This document shows positions 33,239-43,068 of a stretch of 54,560 nucleotides of DNA, in pieces (the stretch's first letter is position 1; the number at the start of each line of letters is the position of its first letter). The notes under the pieces are model-generated. The model was not told where the DNA came from. It saw only the letters and a program-made list of their open reading frames with translations, and made no database searches. This stretch comes from Nostoc sp. NMS7 (GTDB lineage Bacteria; Cyanobacteriota; Cyanobacteriia; Cyanobacteriales; Nostocaceae), in assembly GCF_017115085.1 (NCBI RefSeq), contig NZ_JABXKJ010000219.1:1-54560 (forward strand), read 5' to 3'. A program made the position numbers and the translations under genes.

Positions 33239-34723
33239 ATGACAATTCAACCTAGTGATCAGCCTTTGCTAGAGTGGGCGGGCGATAGTTTGGCAATTGG
33301 ATTATTTGAAGATGCCGTAGAGTTAACCGGAGAACTGGCTACTTTAGATCAAAAGTTTTCCGGGGTTTTAAAAGAACTGATTGCCGAAGAAGAATTTAAA
33401 GGTAAAGCCAACAGCACTATTTTCACCCGTGTCAATGCTGGTAGCCAAGTGCGGAAATTGATTTTAGTAGGTTTAGGAAAACCAGAAGCACTAAACCTAG
33501 ATTCTCTACGCCGTGCGGCGGCGGCGGTAGCCAGAGTAGGAAAAAAGCAAAAAAGCAAAATTCTGGCATTTAGTTTTCCATTATGGAACAACGATCCAGC
33601 AGCCAGTGCCCAAGCGATCGCCGAAGGTGTCGAATTAGCACTTTACGAAGATATTCGCTTTAAATCTGAACCAGCAGAAGATAAAGGATCACAAATAGAA
33701 ACCGTAGATTTACTAGGTTTTGGTGGACAAGAAGCCGCCATCATCCGCGCCAATCAAATCGTTTCCGGGGTAATTTTGGCACGACAGTTAGTAGCAGCGC
33801 CAGCTAACGCGGTAACACCAATTACTTTAGCCGAAACTGCTCAAGCGATCGCCACAGAACACGGTTTACAACTGCAAATTCTGGAACGAGAAGACTGTGA
33901 AAAGTTGGGTATGGGTGCTTTTTTAGGAGTAGCCCAAGCTTCCGATTTGCCACCTAAATTTATTCACTTGACTTATAAGCCAGAAGGTACACCCAAAAAG
34001 AAATTAGCAATTATTGGCAAAGGTGTAACCTTCGATTCTGGCGGACTCAACATTAAAGGTGCTGGTAGCGGCATCGAAACCATGAAAATGGATATGGGCG
34101 GTGCAGCTGCCACCTTGGGCGCAGCAAAAGCAATTGCTCAACTCAAGCCAGATGTTGAAGTTCACTTTATTTCGGCGGCGACTGAAAACATGATTAGCGG
34201 TCACGCCATGCACCCTGGAGACGTTCTCACAGCATCGAATGGCAAAACAATCGAAGTGAACAACACCGACGCTGAAGGACGTTTAACCCTAGCAGATGCC
34301 TTAGTGTATGCCGACAAACTGGGCTTAGATGCGATCGTGGATTTAGCCACCCTAACTGGTGCCAACGTCATAGCTTTGGGTGATGATATTGCTGGTTTGT
34401 ACACTCCCGATGATGCTGTCGCTTCCCAGATCGAGAAAGCTGCTGAAACTTCAGGGGAAAAAATTTGGCGGATGCCAATGGAAGAAAAATATTTTGAAGG
34501 GCTAAAGTCTGGCATTGCGGACATGAAAAATACAGGCCCGCGTCCAGGTGGTGCTATTACGGCCGCCCTTTTCCTCAAACAATTCGTCAAAGAAACTCCT
34601 TGGGCGCACTTAGATATTGCAGGACCTGTGTGGACAGATAAAGAAAATGGCTACAACGGCGCAGGGGCAACCGGTTACGGCGTTCGGACGCTAGTTAATT
34701 GGGTGCTGGGGAGTGGGGAGTAG
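33239..34723 (+). CDS. pepA: Leucyl aminopeptidase (M17)
   Basis: The 494-residue M17 family metallopeptidase removes N-terminal residues from peptides as a hexamer with two metal ions per subunit. The N-terminal macro-like domain covers about 1-180. The C-terminal catalytic domain has LAIIGKGVTFDSGGLNIKG, MKMDMGGAAATLGAAKAIA and the signature NNTDAEGRLTLADALVYAD, which hold the metal ligands and the active-site Arg. Length and motifs are complete. It is cytosolic. The start ATG at 33239 begins MTIQPSDQPLLEWAGDSLAI. It stands alone; heptamer repeats separate it from plsX. Confidence 0.96.
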   Translation: MTIQPSDQPLLEWAGDSLAIGLFEDAVELTGELATLDQKFSGVLKELIAEEEFKGKANSTIFTRVNAGSQVRKLILVGLGKPEALNLDSLRRAAAAVARVGKKQKSKILAFSFPLWNNDPAASAQAIAEGVELALYEDIRFKSEPAEDKGSQIETVDLLGFGGQEAAIIRANQIVSGVILARQLVAAPANAVTPITLAETAQAIATEHGLQLQILEREDCEKLGMGAFLGVAQASDLPPKFIHLTYKPEGTPKKKLAIIGKGVTFDSGGLNIKGAGSGIETMKMDMGGAAATLGAAKAIAQLKPDVEVHFISAATENMISGHAMHPGDVLTASNGKTIEVNNTDAEGRLTLADALVYADKLGLDAIVDLATLTGANVIALGDDIAGLYTPDDAVASQIEKAAETSGEKIWRMPMEEKYFEGLKSGIADMKNTGPRPGGAITAALFLKQFVKETPWAHLDIAGPVWTDKENGYNGAGATGYGVRTLVNWVLGSGE

Positions 34724-34802
34724 GCTTGCCGTGAGCGTAGCCGAATGGGAGTAGGGGGAGCGGCAGGAGATCAGGGGGATGAGGGAGACAAGGAGAATAA
34801 TC

Positions 34803-34842
34803 CATGCCCAATGCCCAATGCCCAATGCCCAATGCCCAATAC
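34803..34842. repeat. Heptamer tandem repeat (ATGCCCA)n upstream of plsX
   Basis: Five perfect copies of ATGCCCA. The preceding 60 bases hold a dispersed repeat (GGCTTGCCGTGAGCGTAGCC) and purine-rich GGGGGA runs. No coding capacity. Same class as 2871-2903. Confidence 0.85.
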
Positions 34843-34979
34843 CGAACAATTCGTGCTATCTTGAGCTTGCCAGCAAAAATTGTTGCAATAGTAACAGAAT
34901 TAATTTGGCGGTCAGAAAGTTAAGCTTTTTCGGCAAAGCCATCTGGTAAAATTTGTAAGGTTTCTAGAAGCTGTGAGCA

Positions 34980-36002
34980 ATGAGATCGACTCGCGTAAGG
35001 ATCGCAATTGACGCAATGGGAGGGGATCACGCACCCGGTGAAATCGTTGCTGGCGCAATGCGAGCACGGGAAGAATTGGGTGTAGATATATTGTTGGTTG
35101 GTGATCCCCAACAAATAGAAGCTGCCTTGCCGCCAAAAACGAATTTAGGGCAGGTGGAGATCGTGACTGCGGAGGAAGCGATCGCAATGGATGAAGAGCC
35201 TTTAAACGCAGTTAGACGCAAACGCAAGGCTTCTATCAATGTGGCCATGGATTTGGTCAAGCAGCAACAGGCAGATGCGGTATTTTCTGCCGGTCATTCT
35301 GGGGCAGCTATGGCATCAGCTTTACTCCGCTTAGGACGATTACCGGGAATTGACCGCCCAGCGATCGGGACAGTTTTTCCCACGATTATTGCTGGTAAGC
35401 CAGTGCTGGTACTTGATGTTGGCGCAAATGTCGATTGCCGTCCCAAGTTTTTAGAGCAGTTTGGTGTCATGGGATCGGTTTACAGTCAGTATGTTTTGGG
35501 TACAACTGAACCTAAGGTAGGTTTGCTGAATATCGGCGAAGAAGACTCTAAGGGCAATGATGCAGCCGTCCGCGCCCACCAAATGCTCCGCGAAAATTCC
35601 CAAATTAATTTTATTGGCAATGCCGAAGGGCGTGATGTGCTTTCCGGTCGCTTTGATGTAATTGTCTGCGATGGCTTTGTGGGTAATGTATTGTTAAAAT
35701 TTGCCGAAGCAGTCGGAGAAGTGATTCTGCAAATTCTGCGGGAAGAATTACCCCAAGGATTGCATGGTCAAATTGGTTCAGCACTCTTAAAACCAAACCT
35801 GAAGCGGGTTAAGCAGCGAATGGATCACGCCGAACACGGCGGCGCTTTGCTGTTAGGCGTGGCAGGAGTCTGTTTTATCGGTCACGGTAGCTCACAAGCT
35901 CCTTCAATTTTTAATGCAATTCGCATGGCCAAAGAAGCCGTTGACAACCAGGTGATACAACGAATTCAGTCCCAATATATCCTAGAGCGCGAGAGCGGTT
36001 AG
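34980..36002 (+). CDS. plsX: Phosphate acyltransferase PlsX
   Basis: The 340-residue enzyme makes acyl-phosphate from acyl-ACP, the first step of glycerophospholipid synthesis with PlsY. Motifs: RIAIDAMGGDHAPGEIVAGA at the N-terminus, DAVFSAGHSGAAMASALLRL, LDVGANVDCRPKFLEQFGVM and HGGALLLGVAGVCFIGHGSS near the end. Length and motifs are typical. It is soluble and membrane-associated. It is the first gene of the plsX-fabH-fabD cluster found in many cyanobacteria. Short TAGTCATTAGTCATT repeats fill the gap to fabH. Confidence 0.96.
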   Translation: MRSTRVRIAIDAMGGDHAPGEIVAGAMRAREELGVDILLVGDPQQIEAALPPKTNLGQVEIVTAEEAIAMDEEPLNAVRRKRKASINVAMDLVKQQQADAVFSAGHSGAAMASALLRLGRLPGIDRPAIGTVFPTIIAGKPVLVLDVGANVDCRPKFLEQFGVMGSVYSQYVLGTTEPKVGLLNIGEEDSKGNDAAVRAHQMLRENSQINFIGNAEGRDVLSGRFDVIVCDGFVGNVLLKFAEAVGEVILQILREELPQGLHGQIGSALLKPNLKRVKQRMDHAEHGGALLLGVAGVCFIGHGSSQAPSIFNAIRMAKEAVDNQVIQRIQSQYILERESG

Positions 36003-36093
36003 TCATTGGTCATTAGTCATTAGTCATTTGCAAAGGACAACTGACAAAAGACAAGGGAGAAAAGGCAAAAAGCTGATAGCTTGGAGATTAGGA

Positions 36094-37086
36094 GTGCAAA
36101 ATTTAGGCGTAGCAATTACCGGAAGTGGCTCGGCAGTACCAGCAACTTGCCTACACAACCAGAGATTGACTGAACTGGTTGAAACATCAGACGAGTGGAT
36201 AACTACAAGAACTGGAATTCGTCAACGGCGATTAGCGCTGCCATCTGAGTCCTTGAGTGTACTCGCTACTGCCGCCAGCAGTCAGGCGATCGCATCTGCG
36301 GGAATTAAACCAGAAGACTTAGACCTGATTCTGCTAGCGACTTCCACCCCTGATGATTTGTTTGGTAGTGCTTGTCAAGTACAGGCTCAATTGGGAGCCA
36401 CCAACGCAGTAGCCTTTGACTTGACTGCTGCCTGCTCCGGCTTTGTGTTTGGTCTGGTTACAGCAGCCCAATACATTAGAACAGGAGTCTATCAAAATGT
36501 ACTTTTGATTGGGGCAGACATCCTCTCTCGCTGGGTAGATTGGCAAGATCGGGGTACTTGTGTATTGTTCGGTGATGGTGCAGGTGCAGTAGTATTGCAG
36601 GCTGCCAAAAGCGATCGCTTGTTAGGATTTGCACTCAAAAGTGATGGCACTCAAAACCATCACCTCAATCTTGCATATACAGGCGCTTCCCAAGAACTGC
36701 TCCCCAGTGTAAATATCACTAAAGGCACTTATCAACCCATTACTATGAACGGCAAAGAAGTCTACCGCTTTGCTATCCAAAAAGTGCCAGAAATCATTGA
36801 CAAAGCCTTGTTTCAAGCCAACCTCAGCGTTGACCAAATAGATTGGCTGTTATTGCATCAAGCTAATCAGCGAATTATCGATGCCGTTGCCCAACGCCTG
36901 AATGTCCCAGAACATAAAGTTATCAGTAATCTCGCTCACTACGGAAATACCTCTGCTGCTTCCATTCCCTTAGCTTTGGATGAAGCAGTGCGGCAAGGTA
37001 AAATTAAACCCAATGACATCGTTGCTGCATCCGGCTTTGGTGCCGGTCTTACCTGGGGCGCGGCAATTTTTCAATGGGGAAGGTGA
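36094..37086 (+). CDS. fabH: 3-oxoacyl-ACP synthase III (FabH)
   Basis: The 330-residue enzyme condenses acetyl-CoA with malonyl-ACP to start fatty acid synthesis. C114 lies in DLTAACSGFVFG, the His in LLLHQANQRIIDAV and the Asn in HYGNTSAAS form the catalytic triad, and GFGAGLTWGAA closes the protein. The GTG at 36094 is preferred: TTGGAG lies seven bases upstream, and the product (VQNLGVAITGSGSAVPAT) has the family length. A longer frame from 36028 would translate a short repeat. It lies between plsX and fabD on one strand, so the starter step and acyl transfer are co-located. Confidence 0.95.
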   Translation: MQNLGVAITGSGSAVPATCLHNQRLTELVETSDEWITTRTGIRQRRLALPSESLSVLATAASSQAIASAGIKPEDLDLILLATSTPDDLFGSACQVQAQLGATNAVAFDLTAACSGFVFGLVTAAQYIRTGVYQNVLLIGADILSRWVDWQDRGTCVLFGDGAGAVVLQAAKSDRLLGFALKSDGTQNHHLNLAYTGASQELLPSVNITKGTYQPITMNGKEVYRFAIQKVPEIIDKALFQANLSVDQIDWLLLHQANQRIIDAVAQRLNVPEHKVISNLAHYGNTSAASIPLALDEAVRQGKIKPNDIVAASGFGAGLTWGAAIFQWGR

Positions 37087-37297
37087 CTCAATTTTGGATT
37101 TTGGATTTTGGATTTTAGATTTTAGATTGATCCCACACATGAATGCACACCCGCGATCAAGAATTTTAGATTTTAGATTTGTTCTGGCGTTGAAATTCGC
37201 TTGCTCTCAGACCTTGTTAAATTTTGAATTGAATAATCCAAAATCCAAAATTTAAAATCTAAAATTCGGTAAATATTTTGTTCTTTGTTAATGACTA
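37087..37297. repeat. Complementary ATTTTGG/ATTTTAG repeat arms between fabH and fabD
   Basis: About 37092-37127 is a run of GGATTTTGGATTTTAGATTT-type units. At 37228-37266 the complementary CCAAAATCCAAAATTTAAAA run appears. The two arms can pair over some 30 bases, enclosing a 100-bp loop with one further ATTTTAG stretch. It lies between co-directional genes, so it may affect fabD expression. Confidence 0.75.
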
Positions 37298-38179
37298 ATG
37301 ACTAAAACTGCATGGGTGTTTCCCGGACAAGGTTCCCAAGCGCTGGGAATGGGAATTGACTTATTAGATATACCTACCGCTAAAGATAAGCTTGCCCAAG
37401 CTGAGGAAATTTTGGGCTGGTCTGTAACAGAAATCTCTCAAAACGAAGAAGAAAAGTTATCACAGACGCTATATACCCAGCCAATTCTTTATGTGGTAGA
37501 AAGCATTCTTGCTGACCTGCTCCGAGAACGAGGACACCAGCCAGATTTAGTTGCTGGTCACAGTTTGGGAGAATATACTGCCCTTTATATTGCGGGTGTC
37601 TTTGAGTGGTCGGCTGGTTTATATCTGGTGAAGCGTCGTGCGGAACTTATGGATAGTGCCGTCGGTGGAATGATGGCGGCTTTGATAAACTTTGACCCCG
37701 AACAGTTGGAAAAAGTTATTGCCCAAACGCCTGATGTGGTGCTAGCAAATGACAATAGCTCGGCTCAGGTGGTAATTTCAGGCACGACTGAGGCTGTACA
37801 AGCGGTGCTGTCTCAAGTTAAAGCAAAGCGTGCTATTCCCCTAAAAGTTTCTGGAGCATTTCATTCACATTTAATCGCCCCAGCAGCTGCCCAATTCCAA
37901 GACATTCTAGAATCTGTGGAATTTCAGCCAGCGATTGTACCAGTGTTGTCTAATGTCGAACCAATTCCGTCTATTGATGCCGAGATTTTAAAGCAGCGCT
38001 TGAATAAACAAATGACTGGTTCTGTAAGATGGCGAGAAATTTCTCTGCAACTACCAGCCAAGGGTATCCAGCAAGTAATTGAAATTGGCCCTGGTAAAGT
38101 TCTAACTGGCTTGATTAAACGTAGTAGCCCTGATTTAATATTAGAAAACATCCAGAGCGCTGCTGATTTACCTGTTTAA
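37298..38179 (+). CDS. fabD: Malonyl CoA-acyl carrier protein transacylase (FabD)
   Basis: The 293-residue enzyme moves malonyl from CoA to ACP. It begins KTAWVFPGQGSQALGMG, has the nucleophile S89 in VAGHSLGEYTAL, an Arg in VKRRAELM and the His in SGAFHSHLI. The length is normal. It supplies malonyl-ACP to FabH, the preceding gene. The ATG at 37298 lies in an ATGACTAATGACTAAAAC context with two candidate ATGs; only the second is in frame. It ends at 38179, nine bases before the stop of the convergent histidine kinase fragment. Confidence 0.96.
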   Translation: MTKTAWVFPGQGSQALGMGIDLLDIPTAKDKLAQAEEILGWSVTEISQNEEEKLSQTLYTQPILYVVESILADLLRERGHQPDLVAGHSLGEYTALYIAGVFEWSAGLYLVKRRAELMDSAVGGMMAALINFDPEQLEKVIAQTPDVVLANDNSSAQVVISGTTEAVQAVLSQVKAKRAIPLKVSGAFHSHLIAPAAAQFQDILESVEFQPAIVPVLSNVEPIPSIDAEILKQRLNKQMTGSVRWREISLQLPAKGIQQVIEIGPGKVLTGLIKRSSPDLILENIQSAADLPV

Positions 38180-38187
38180 TTTTTTTT

Positions 38188-41100
38188 TTAGAACTTCATT
38201 TCAATTATAAATTCTGTACCTTCACCCAAAACTGAGTTAAAACTCAATTTGCCGCCGTGGGTTTCTTCAATAATTTGACGAGCGATCGCTAATCCCAATC
38301 CCGTCCCTTTACCCACAGCTTTTGTAGTAAATAAGTGGTCAAATATCTTTTGTTTGACTGATTCACTCATCCCCTTACCATTATCAGCGATCGCAATTTT
38401 TACGCCCTGATTATCCACAAAGGTTTTAATTATAATTTGGTTGGGATTGTCCTTAATTTCTTTGAAACTCCGTCCCGTATTTGATTCATCCAGCGCATCA
38501 ATGGCATTTGCCAAAATATTCATAAATACCTGATTTAATTGGCCAGGAAAACATTTAACCTGGGGTAAATTACCATAATCAGTTATCACTTCAATTGCCG
38601 GACGTTGTTCGTTTGCTTTGAGGCGATGTTTGAGAATTAAAATTGTGCTATCAATGCCTTCGTGGATATTAAATGGCACTTTATAATCTTGATCAGCGCG
38701 GGAGAAAGTGCGGAGACTAGTGCTGATATTTTCCAGGCGATCGCACGCCATCGACATGGAATCAAGCATCTTGGGCAAATCTTCTAAGCTATATTCCAAG
38801 TCGATTTCTGACTCGTGGTCAATAATTTCCTCACTCTTGTTGGGGAAATTTTCTTGATAAAGTTTCAAGTGTTCGATAATATCGGCAAAGGTAGGTTTAG
38901 CTTGTTTGAGACTGGCAGCAATAAAACTGAGGGGATTATTCATTTCGTGACCTACACCAGCAACTAAGTTGCCTAGTGCAGACATTTTCTCATTTTGCAC
39001 CATTTGTAATTGAGCTTGTTGTAAATCTTGCAATGCTTGTTGCAAATCTTCTGATTTTTCCTGCGATTCGGCGAATGACTGCTCTAGCTGTTGGGCATTT
39101 TCTAGCGATCGCTGATAAAGTTGGGCATTTTCTATGGAAATTGCCGCTTGAGCGCAGAGTAAATTTAGCAGCTCAACGCGATTGCTCGTGAACGCCCCCG
39201 TCGCTAAATTATTTTCTAGATATAAAATGCCCAGGAACTTACCTTGATGCAAAATCGGGCTACACAAGATACTCTTAGGCTGCTGATGCATGATATAGGG
39301 GTCATTGGCTAATGTCGGATCGGCGATCGCATCAAGCAGCACAGCAGTCTGCCTGTTGTTCTTCACTTTGTAAATCAGCTTCAGAGGAATGTCCTGGCTG
39401 TCTTCAATGGGAAGGCGCTGCAACACGACTGGCTCCGAACCCTCAATAATTGACCCTTTGATCAGCAGGCGTTCGTCTCGCATGAGCATTAACACGCATT
39501 TATTAGCCCCCGCATTTTCGATGAGGATAGAAAGCAACGATGAAAGCAGTTTTTCCAGTTCGATTTCGCCTGAGATCGCTTGAGAAGCTTTGAGAATGGC
39601 AGCTAAATCTAAAGCCACAGAGACACTGCTACTGCTGGAAGTGGCGGATGTGTCACTTCCCAAGGCGAAGATAGTTTCGCTAATGGAGAAGGGAGAACGG
39701 GTTTGGTTGAGGATGGGGGCGAGGAGTTGGGGATAGTGGTTTTCCAGGTCAGCAACTTTGGCTTTAGCACCCCAGCGAGTATAGCAGTAGTAAGCATTTG
39801 TGATGTAAATTTGAGCAAATTGCTCTTTACCCCATTCCAAGTAGAATTTAGCTGCGAGTTCGTTGGCTAAGGCTTGTTCGTTGATGAACTGATGTTCTTT
39901 AGCAAGAGTTATGGCTTGGTCATAACACTCAATGGCGGCGATTTTTTCACCCAAAACTTGATAACGTTCAGCCTCGACTAGATACCATTTATGCAAGTGA
40001 TTCATCGGGGCATTGTGCGCCCACTGGTGCAGAATAGTTTGATGGGTTTGCACCTGAAGAAGAATTTCAGCTTGCTCTGCTTCTGGCTGTGTCGGGAAGA
40101 GTGCTAGGTGCGTTAGTGCGGCATAAAAATGGAAAATGGGAATATAAACCAATCCCGATACTGCCATCAAATAGAACTTGACAGGAGTTATGTAGTTGAG
40201 GGCAGCCTGATAATTGCCCCATGAGTAGGCAAGCAGCAGTTTGTAGATGTAGACAACGGCGATCGCCGTGAGATCATTATCTTGCTGGTGCTTCAGCAGC
40301 ATCACCGTTTCATCGTAGATAGTGCCCATGAAGCAATCGACTTGGCTCACCGTTTCTCTCAAATGCTGCACCGTTTGCCGCACTATGTCCAAAAAAATAT
40401 TCGGCGAATCTTGTTTCACCTGAGCTAGGGCAGCACTGTAAGCAGCCAATTCGGGTGACAACGTGTCCAGGTTTAGACCGGCGAACAGCGCAGTATAGGC
40501 GTAAACTGCTATGCTATAGCCAGCGTAGAGAAAATCGCCGGTTTCCATGCCAGTTGTGTAGCTATCTTTGAGCGTCGGTATCGTCGCCAAGAGTGCTTGC
40601 TGGTAATGTTGAATGAAAGCCCCAAACAGGTGTAGAGTGAGGCACTTCATGCCCTGAGCCTTCAACCGTTCCAGCAAGGAGAGCGCTAATCTACCAAATT
40701 CGTAGCCTGTTTCGACTTCGCCCAAAAAGGCACACTGCACCATTCCATGAATCGCATATCCTACCGTCGAGGCGGGAGCATTGCCAAACTGGAGCGACAA
40801 CCGCACCATCCTCGCGCTCAAGAGGGGCAGTAAACCTGGCATAACCTGGAGCATTGGTGAAAACAACACTCCTAACAATTGCATCGCGGCTTGGGCGGTG
40901 CGATCGCTCATCACAGGCAGGTCAATCAGCCCGGTAATCTCTCTGCCGCTTTGAAGGCTGGCAAGCTCTTGTAGTCCTTTGCCGATTTCGGCTTCATCTG
41001 GCGCATTTGGGAGATCCACCCCTAATTGACTTAGTGCCTCTCTTCCCACCGCGATCGCCTCTAACATTTGGCTCTGAGCCGCTTGGGCCGCGATTTGAAT

Positions 41101-41643
41101 GCCGTAGATTTTAACTTTGTCGAAAATTGTCTCTGCCTGCTGCAATACCACTGCGGCTAAGAGTTCCATGCCCTCGAAGTCACCATTTAAATAGGCAGCT
41201 TCCGCAGCCGTCACATAGAGATTCAGAGTCAATTCATACTGATGTTGCCAACAGTTTGTTTGTAATAGCTTAATCCCCGTTTGCAAATAATCCCTGGCGG
41301 CGGCGTAAGCTGTAGAATTTCTCGCCTTGACTCCAGCTTTCAAATTCAGTTGAGCTAATGCTTGGCGATCGCTTGGTTGAGTAATTAACTCCATTCCTAA
41401 ATTCAAATGCCCGACAAGATCAAACAGTTTTTCCTCAAGCTCTATTGGTGAGAAATTTTCTCTAAGTAACTGTCCTATTTTGAGATGAGTTGCTGTTTTT
41501 TGCTCATCGGGAATCAGGGAATAAGCCGCTTGCTGTACTCGGTCATGTAAAAATCTATATGAAGCTGCCGTTTGTCCTACCATGCGGGTTCGCCCTTGGC
41601 GTTCTCGAAGAGTAGCCGCTAGCGCGTCTATGTCTTTTGTCAT
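38188..41643 (-). CDS. C-terminal sensor histidine kinase fragment of the decaying paralogue
   Basis: This 1151-residue frame is the part of the broken gene most likely to be translated on its own. It starts with about 26 residues derived from a dispersed repeat (MTKDIDALAATLRERQGRTR), then SYRFLHDRVQQAAYSLIPDE, the long helical region, a GAF domain near 680-830, HisKA with H in AGVGHEMNNPL and a complete HATPase domain (NILANAIDAL, ADNGKGM, GKGTGLGLAI). The ATG overlaps the stop of the upstream fragment (ATGA), which could allow coupled translation. It may therefore act as a split sensor kinase; equally it may be dead. Confidence 0.6.
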   Translation of the reverse strand: MTKDIDALAATLRERQGRTRMVGQTAASYRFLHDRVQQAAYSLIPDEQKTATHLKIGQLLRENFSPIELEEKLFDLVGHLNLGMELITQPSDRQALAQLNLKAGVKARNSTAYAAARDYLQTGIKLLQTNCWQHQYELTLNLYVTAAEAAYLNGDFEGMELLAAVVLQQAETIFDKVKIYGIQIAAQAAQSQMLEAIAVGREALSQLGVDLPNAPDEAEIGKGLQELASLQSGREITGLIDLPVMSDRTAQAAMQLLGVLFSPMLQVMPGLLPLLSARMVRLSLQFGNAPASTVGYAIHGMVQCAFLGEVETGYEFGRLALSLLERLKAQGMKCLTLHLFGAFIQHYQQALLATIPTLKDSYTTGMETGDFLYAGYSIAVYAYTALFAGLNLDTLSPELAAYSAALAQVKQDSPNIFLDIVRQTVQHLRETVSQVDCFMGTIYDETVMLLKHQQDNDLTAIAVVYIYKLLLAYSWGNYQAALNYITPVKFYLMAVSGLVYIPIFHFYAALTHLALFPTQPEAEQAEILLQVQTHQTILHQWAHNAPMNHLHKWYLVEAERYQVLGEKIAAIECYDQAITLAKEHQFINEQALANELAAKFYLEWGKEQFAQIYITNAYYCYTRWGAKAKVADLENHYPQLLAPILNQTRSPFSISETIFALGSDTSATSSSSSVSVALDLAAILKASQAISGEIELEKLLSSLLSILIENAGANKCVLMLMRDERLLIKGSIIEGSEPVVLQRLPIEDSQDIPLKLIYKVKNNRQTAVLLDAIADPTLANDPYIMHQQPKSILCSPILHQGKFLGILYLENNLATGAFTSNRVELLNLLCAQAAISIENAQLYQRSLENAQQLEQSFAESQEKSEDLQQALQDLQQAQLQMVQNEKMSALGNLVAGVGHEMNNPLSFIAASLKQAKPTFADIIEHLKLYQENFPNKSEEIIDHESEIDLEYSLEDLPKMLDSMSMACDRLENISTSLRTFSRADQDYKVPFNIHEGIDSTILILKHRLKANEQRPAIEVITDYGNLPQVKCFPGQLNQVFMNILANAIDALDESNTGRSFKEIKDNPNQIIIKTFVDNQGVKIAIADNGKGMSESVKQKIFDHLFTTKAVGKGTGLGLAIARQIIEETHGGKLSFNSVLGEGTEFIIEMKF

Positions 41644-42233
41644 TTGTTTGATAATTCTATGCTGGGTGGTTGTTCACCAATAATTCTTGATAGTTTGGGG
41701 ATAACTTCAATAATTACTTGTCCATTTTCTCCAACAGCCTCTAATATTTTGTTTCTCCATTGCTGGATTTGGAGATCACTTTCAGTTAACAATTGTCCAA
41801 TTAAATCTCGAAAGGCTTGCACAAATGCACTAAAGGGAATATTACGTTGAAATTGGTCATATTTTCCTTTGATAAAATAACCGCGTTGCCGCACAATTGG
41901 TTTATGAATTTCGTTAACTACAACAGTTTTACCAATACCCGAAAAACCAGCTACCAGCATCATTTCTGTTGCACCCAGGCTAACTCTTTCAAATGCTTGG
42001 AGTAGGGTTGATACTTCTGTTTCTCGTCCATAGAGTTTATCGGGGATAATAAAGCGATCGCACACATCCCGTTTCGCAATCTCAAAATCCTTGATTTTAC
42101 CATCAACTTATAGCTGATGTAAACAATTTTCTAAATCAAACTTCAATCCCAAGGCACTCTGATATCTAGATTCGGCATTTTTTGCCATCAATTTCATCAC
42201 AATATTACAAAGAACTTGAGGAATAGGAAAATC

Positions 42234-42290
42234 AACCTCACTCCAGCCCTCTCCTTGGTAAGGAAAGGGTGCTTTATGCCGGTGAGGTTT
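42234..42290. repeat. 57-bp palindromic repeat inserted in frame in the decaying kinase
   Basis: AACCTCACTCC at one end and GGTGAGGTTT at the other enclose CCTCTCCTTGGTAAGGAAAGG. It adds 19 codons (reading KPHRHKAPFPYQGEGWSEV) within the kinase C-lobe. The copy in the intact gene is at 47791-47847, at the same place. Confidence 0.8.
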
Positions 42291-43068
42291 ATTCATATTT
42301 GGTGGCTGCTTTGCAATATGAGAATGTACCAACTCCATTGGATCGTTTGATGCAAAAGGTAAAACTCCAGTAAGTAACTCGTAAAAAGTTACACCCAGAG
42401 AATAAAAGTCAGTCCGGTAGTCAATCCCCCGATTCATTCTTCCTGTTTGTTCTGGAGAAATATAAGCGAGTGTACCTTCTAATACATTAGGATTGATTAG
42501 TGTCTGCGTTTCCCGTGGTAGTAAAGATGCAATACTAAAGTCAATTAATTTAACTTGTTTAGTATCGGGATTAATCAGAATATTGGCGGGTTTGATATCT
42601 TTATGAATAATACGTTCTCGATACAATATATCTAAGGTGTTACAGAGTGCGATCGCTATCTGTAAAAACTCCGTGAGATTTCGTAGACTTTCCCCTGTTC
42701 CCCATTCTTTAAGAGAAATCCCTCCAAAGTCTTCCATCACCAACGCATAGCCATTTTGGTAAGGTTCTAGGCTGTAGGTTTGGATGATTAGTGGTGAGTT
42801 GAGATTTTTGGTAATGGTGTACTGATTACGAAACTGCACCAGTTCACTGAAACTCGGATAAGGATTTTTCAGCAGTTTAATCACCACTGGTAAGGAGTCA
42901 GTCTCTCGATACCCTCGATAAACCAGAGTTCTAGAACCATTGTAGAGTTCTTCACTTACTTGATATCCGGGAATAATGACAAAAGTACTAACCATGCTGC
43001 TAAATTCTTAAGGCTTTTAGATTTAGTATTCCCGGATATCTGAGGTTGTTTACCAAAAGAGCAAAAAT

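Larger units (their letters stand above)
38188..42995 (-). pseudogene. Decaying Ser/Thr kinase-ATPase-histidine kinase paralogue
   Basis: This is a close tandem relative of the intact gene at 43069. Three open frames remain in one original order. 42108-42995 (295 aa) is the kinase domain with IIHKDIKPAN; it ends at a TAA where the paralogue has a Gln codon. 41640-42065 (141 aa) is the start of the ATPase, in the same frame. 38188-41643 (1151 aa) is the helical sensor region, GAF, HisKA (GNLVAGVGHEMNNPL) and HATPase (TTKAVGKGTGLGLAIARQ). Between the last two, about 258 residues of ATPase (paralogue 450-707, including Walker B) are missing and a dispersed repeat (41585-41640) takes their place. 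The kinase and histidine kinase parts could still be made separately. Confidence 0.85.

Noticed and set aside
33349..33591. Minus-strand frames inside pepA (also 34004-34213 and 34201-34590)
   Set aside because: They are shadows of the conserved M17 peptidase and show no domain.
36028..36093. Longer fabH start (22 extra residues)
   Set aside because: It would translate an intergenic short repeat; GTG at 36094 has a good ribosome site and gives the family length.
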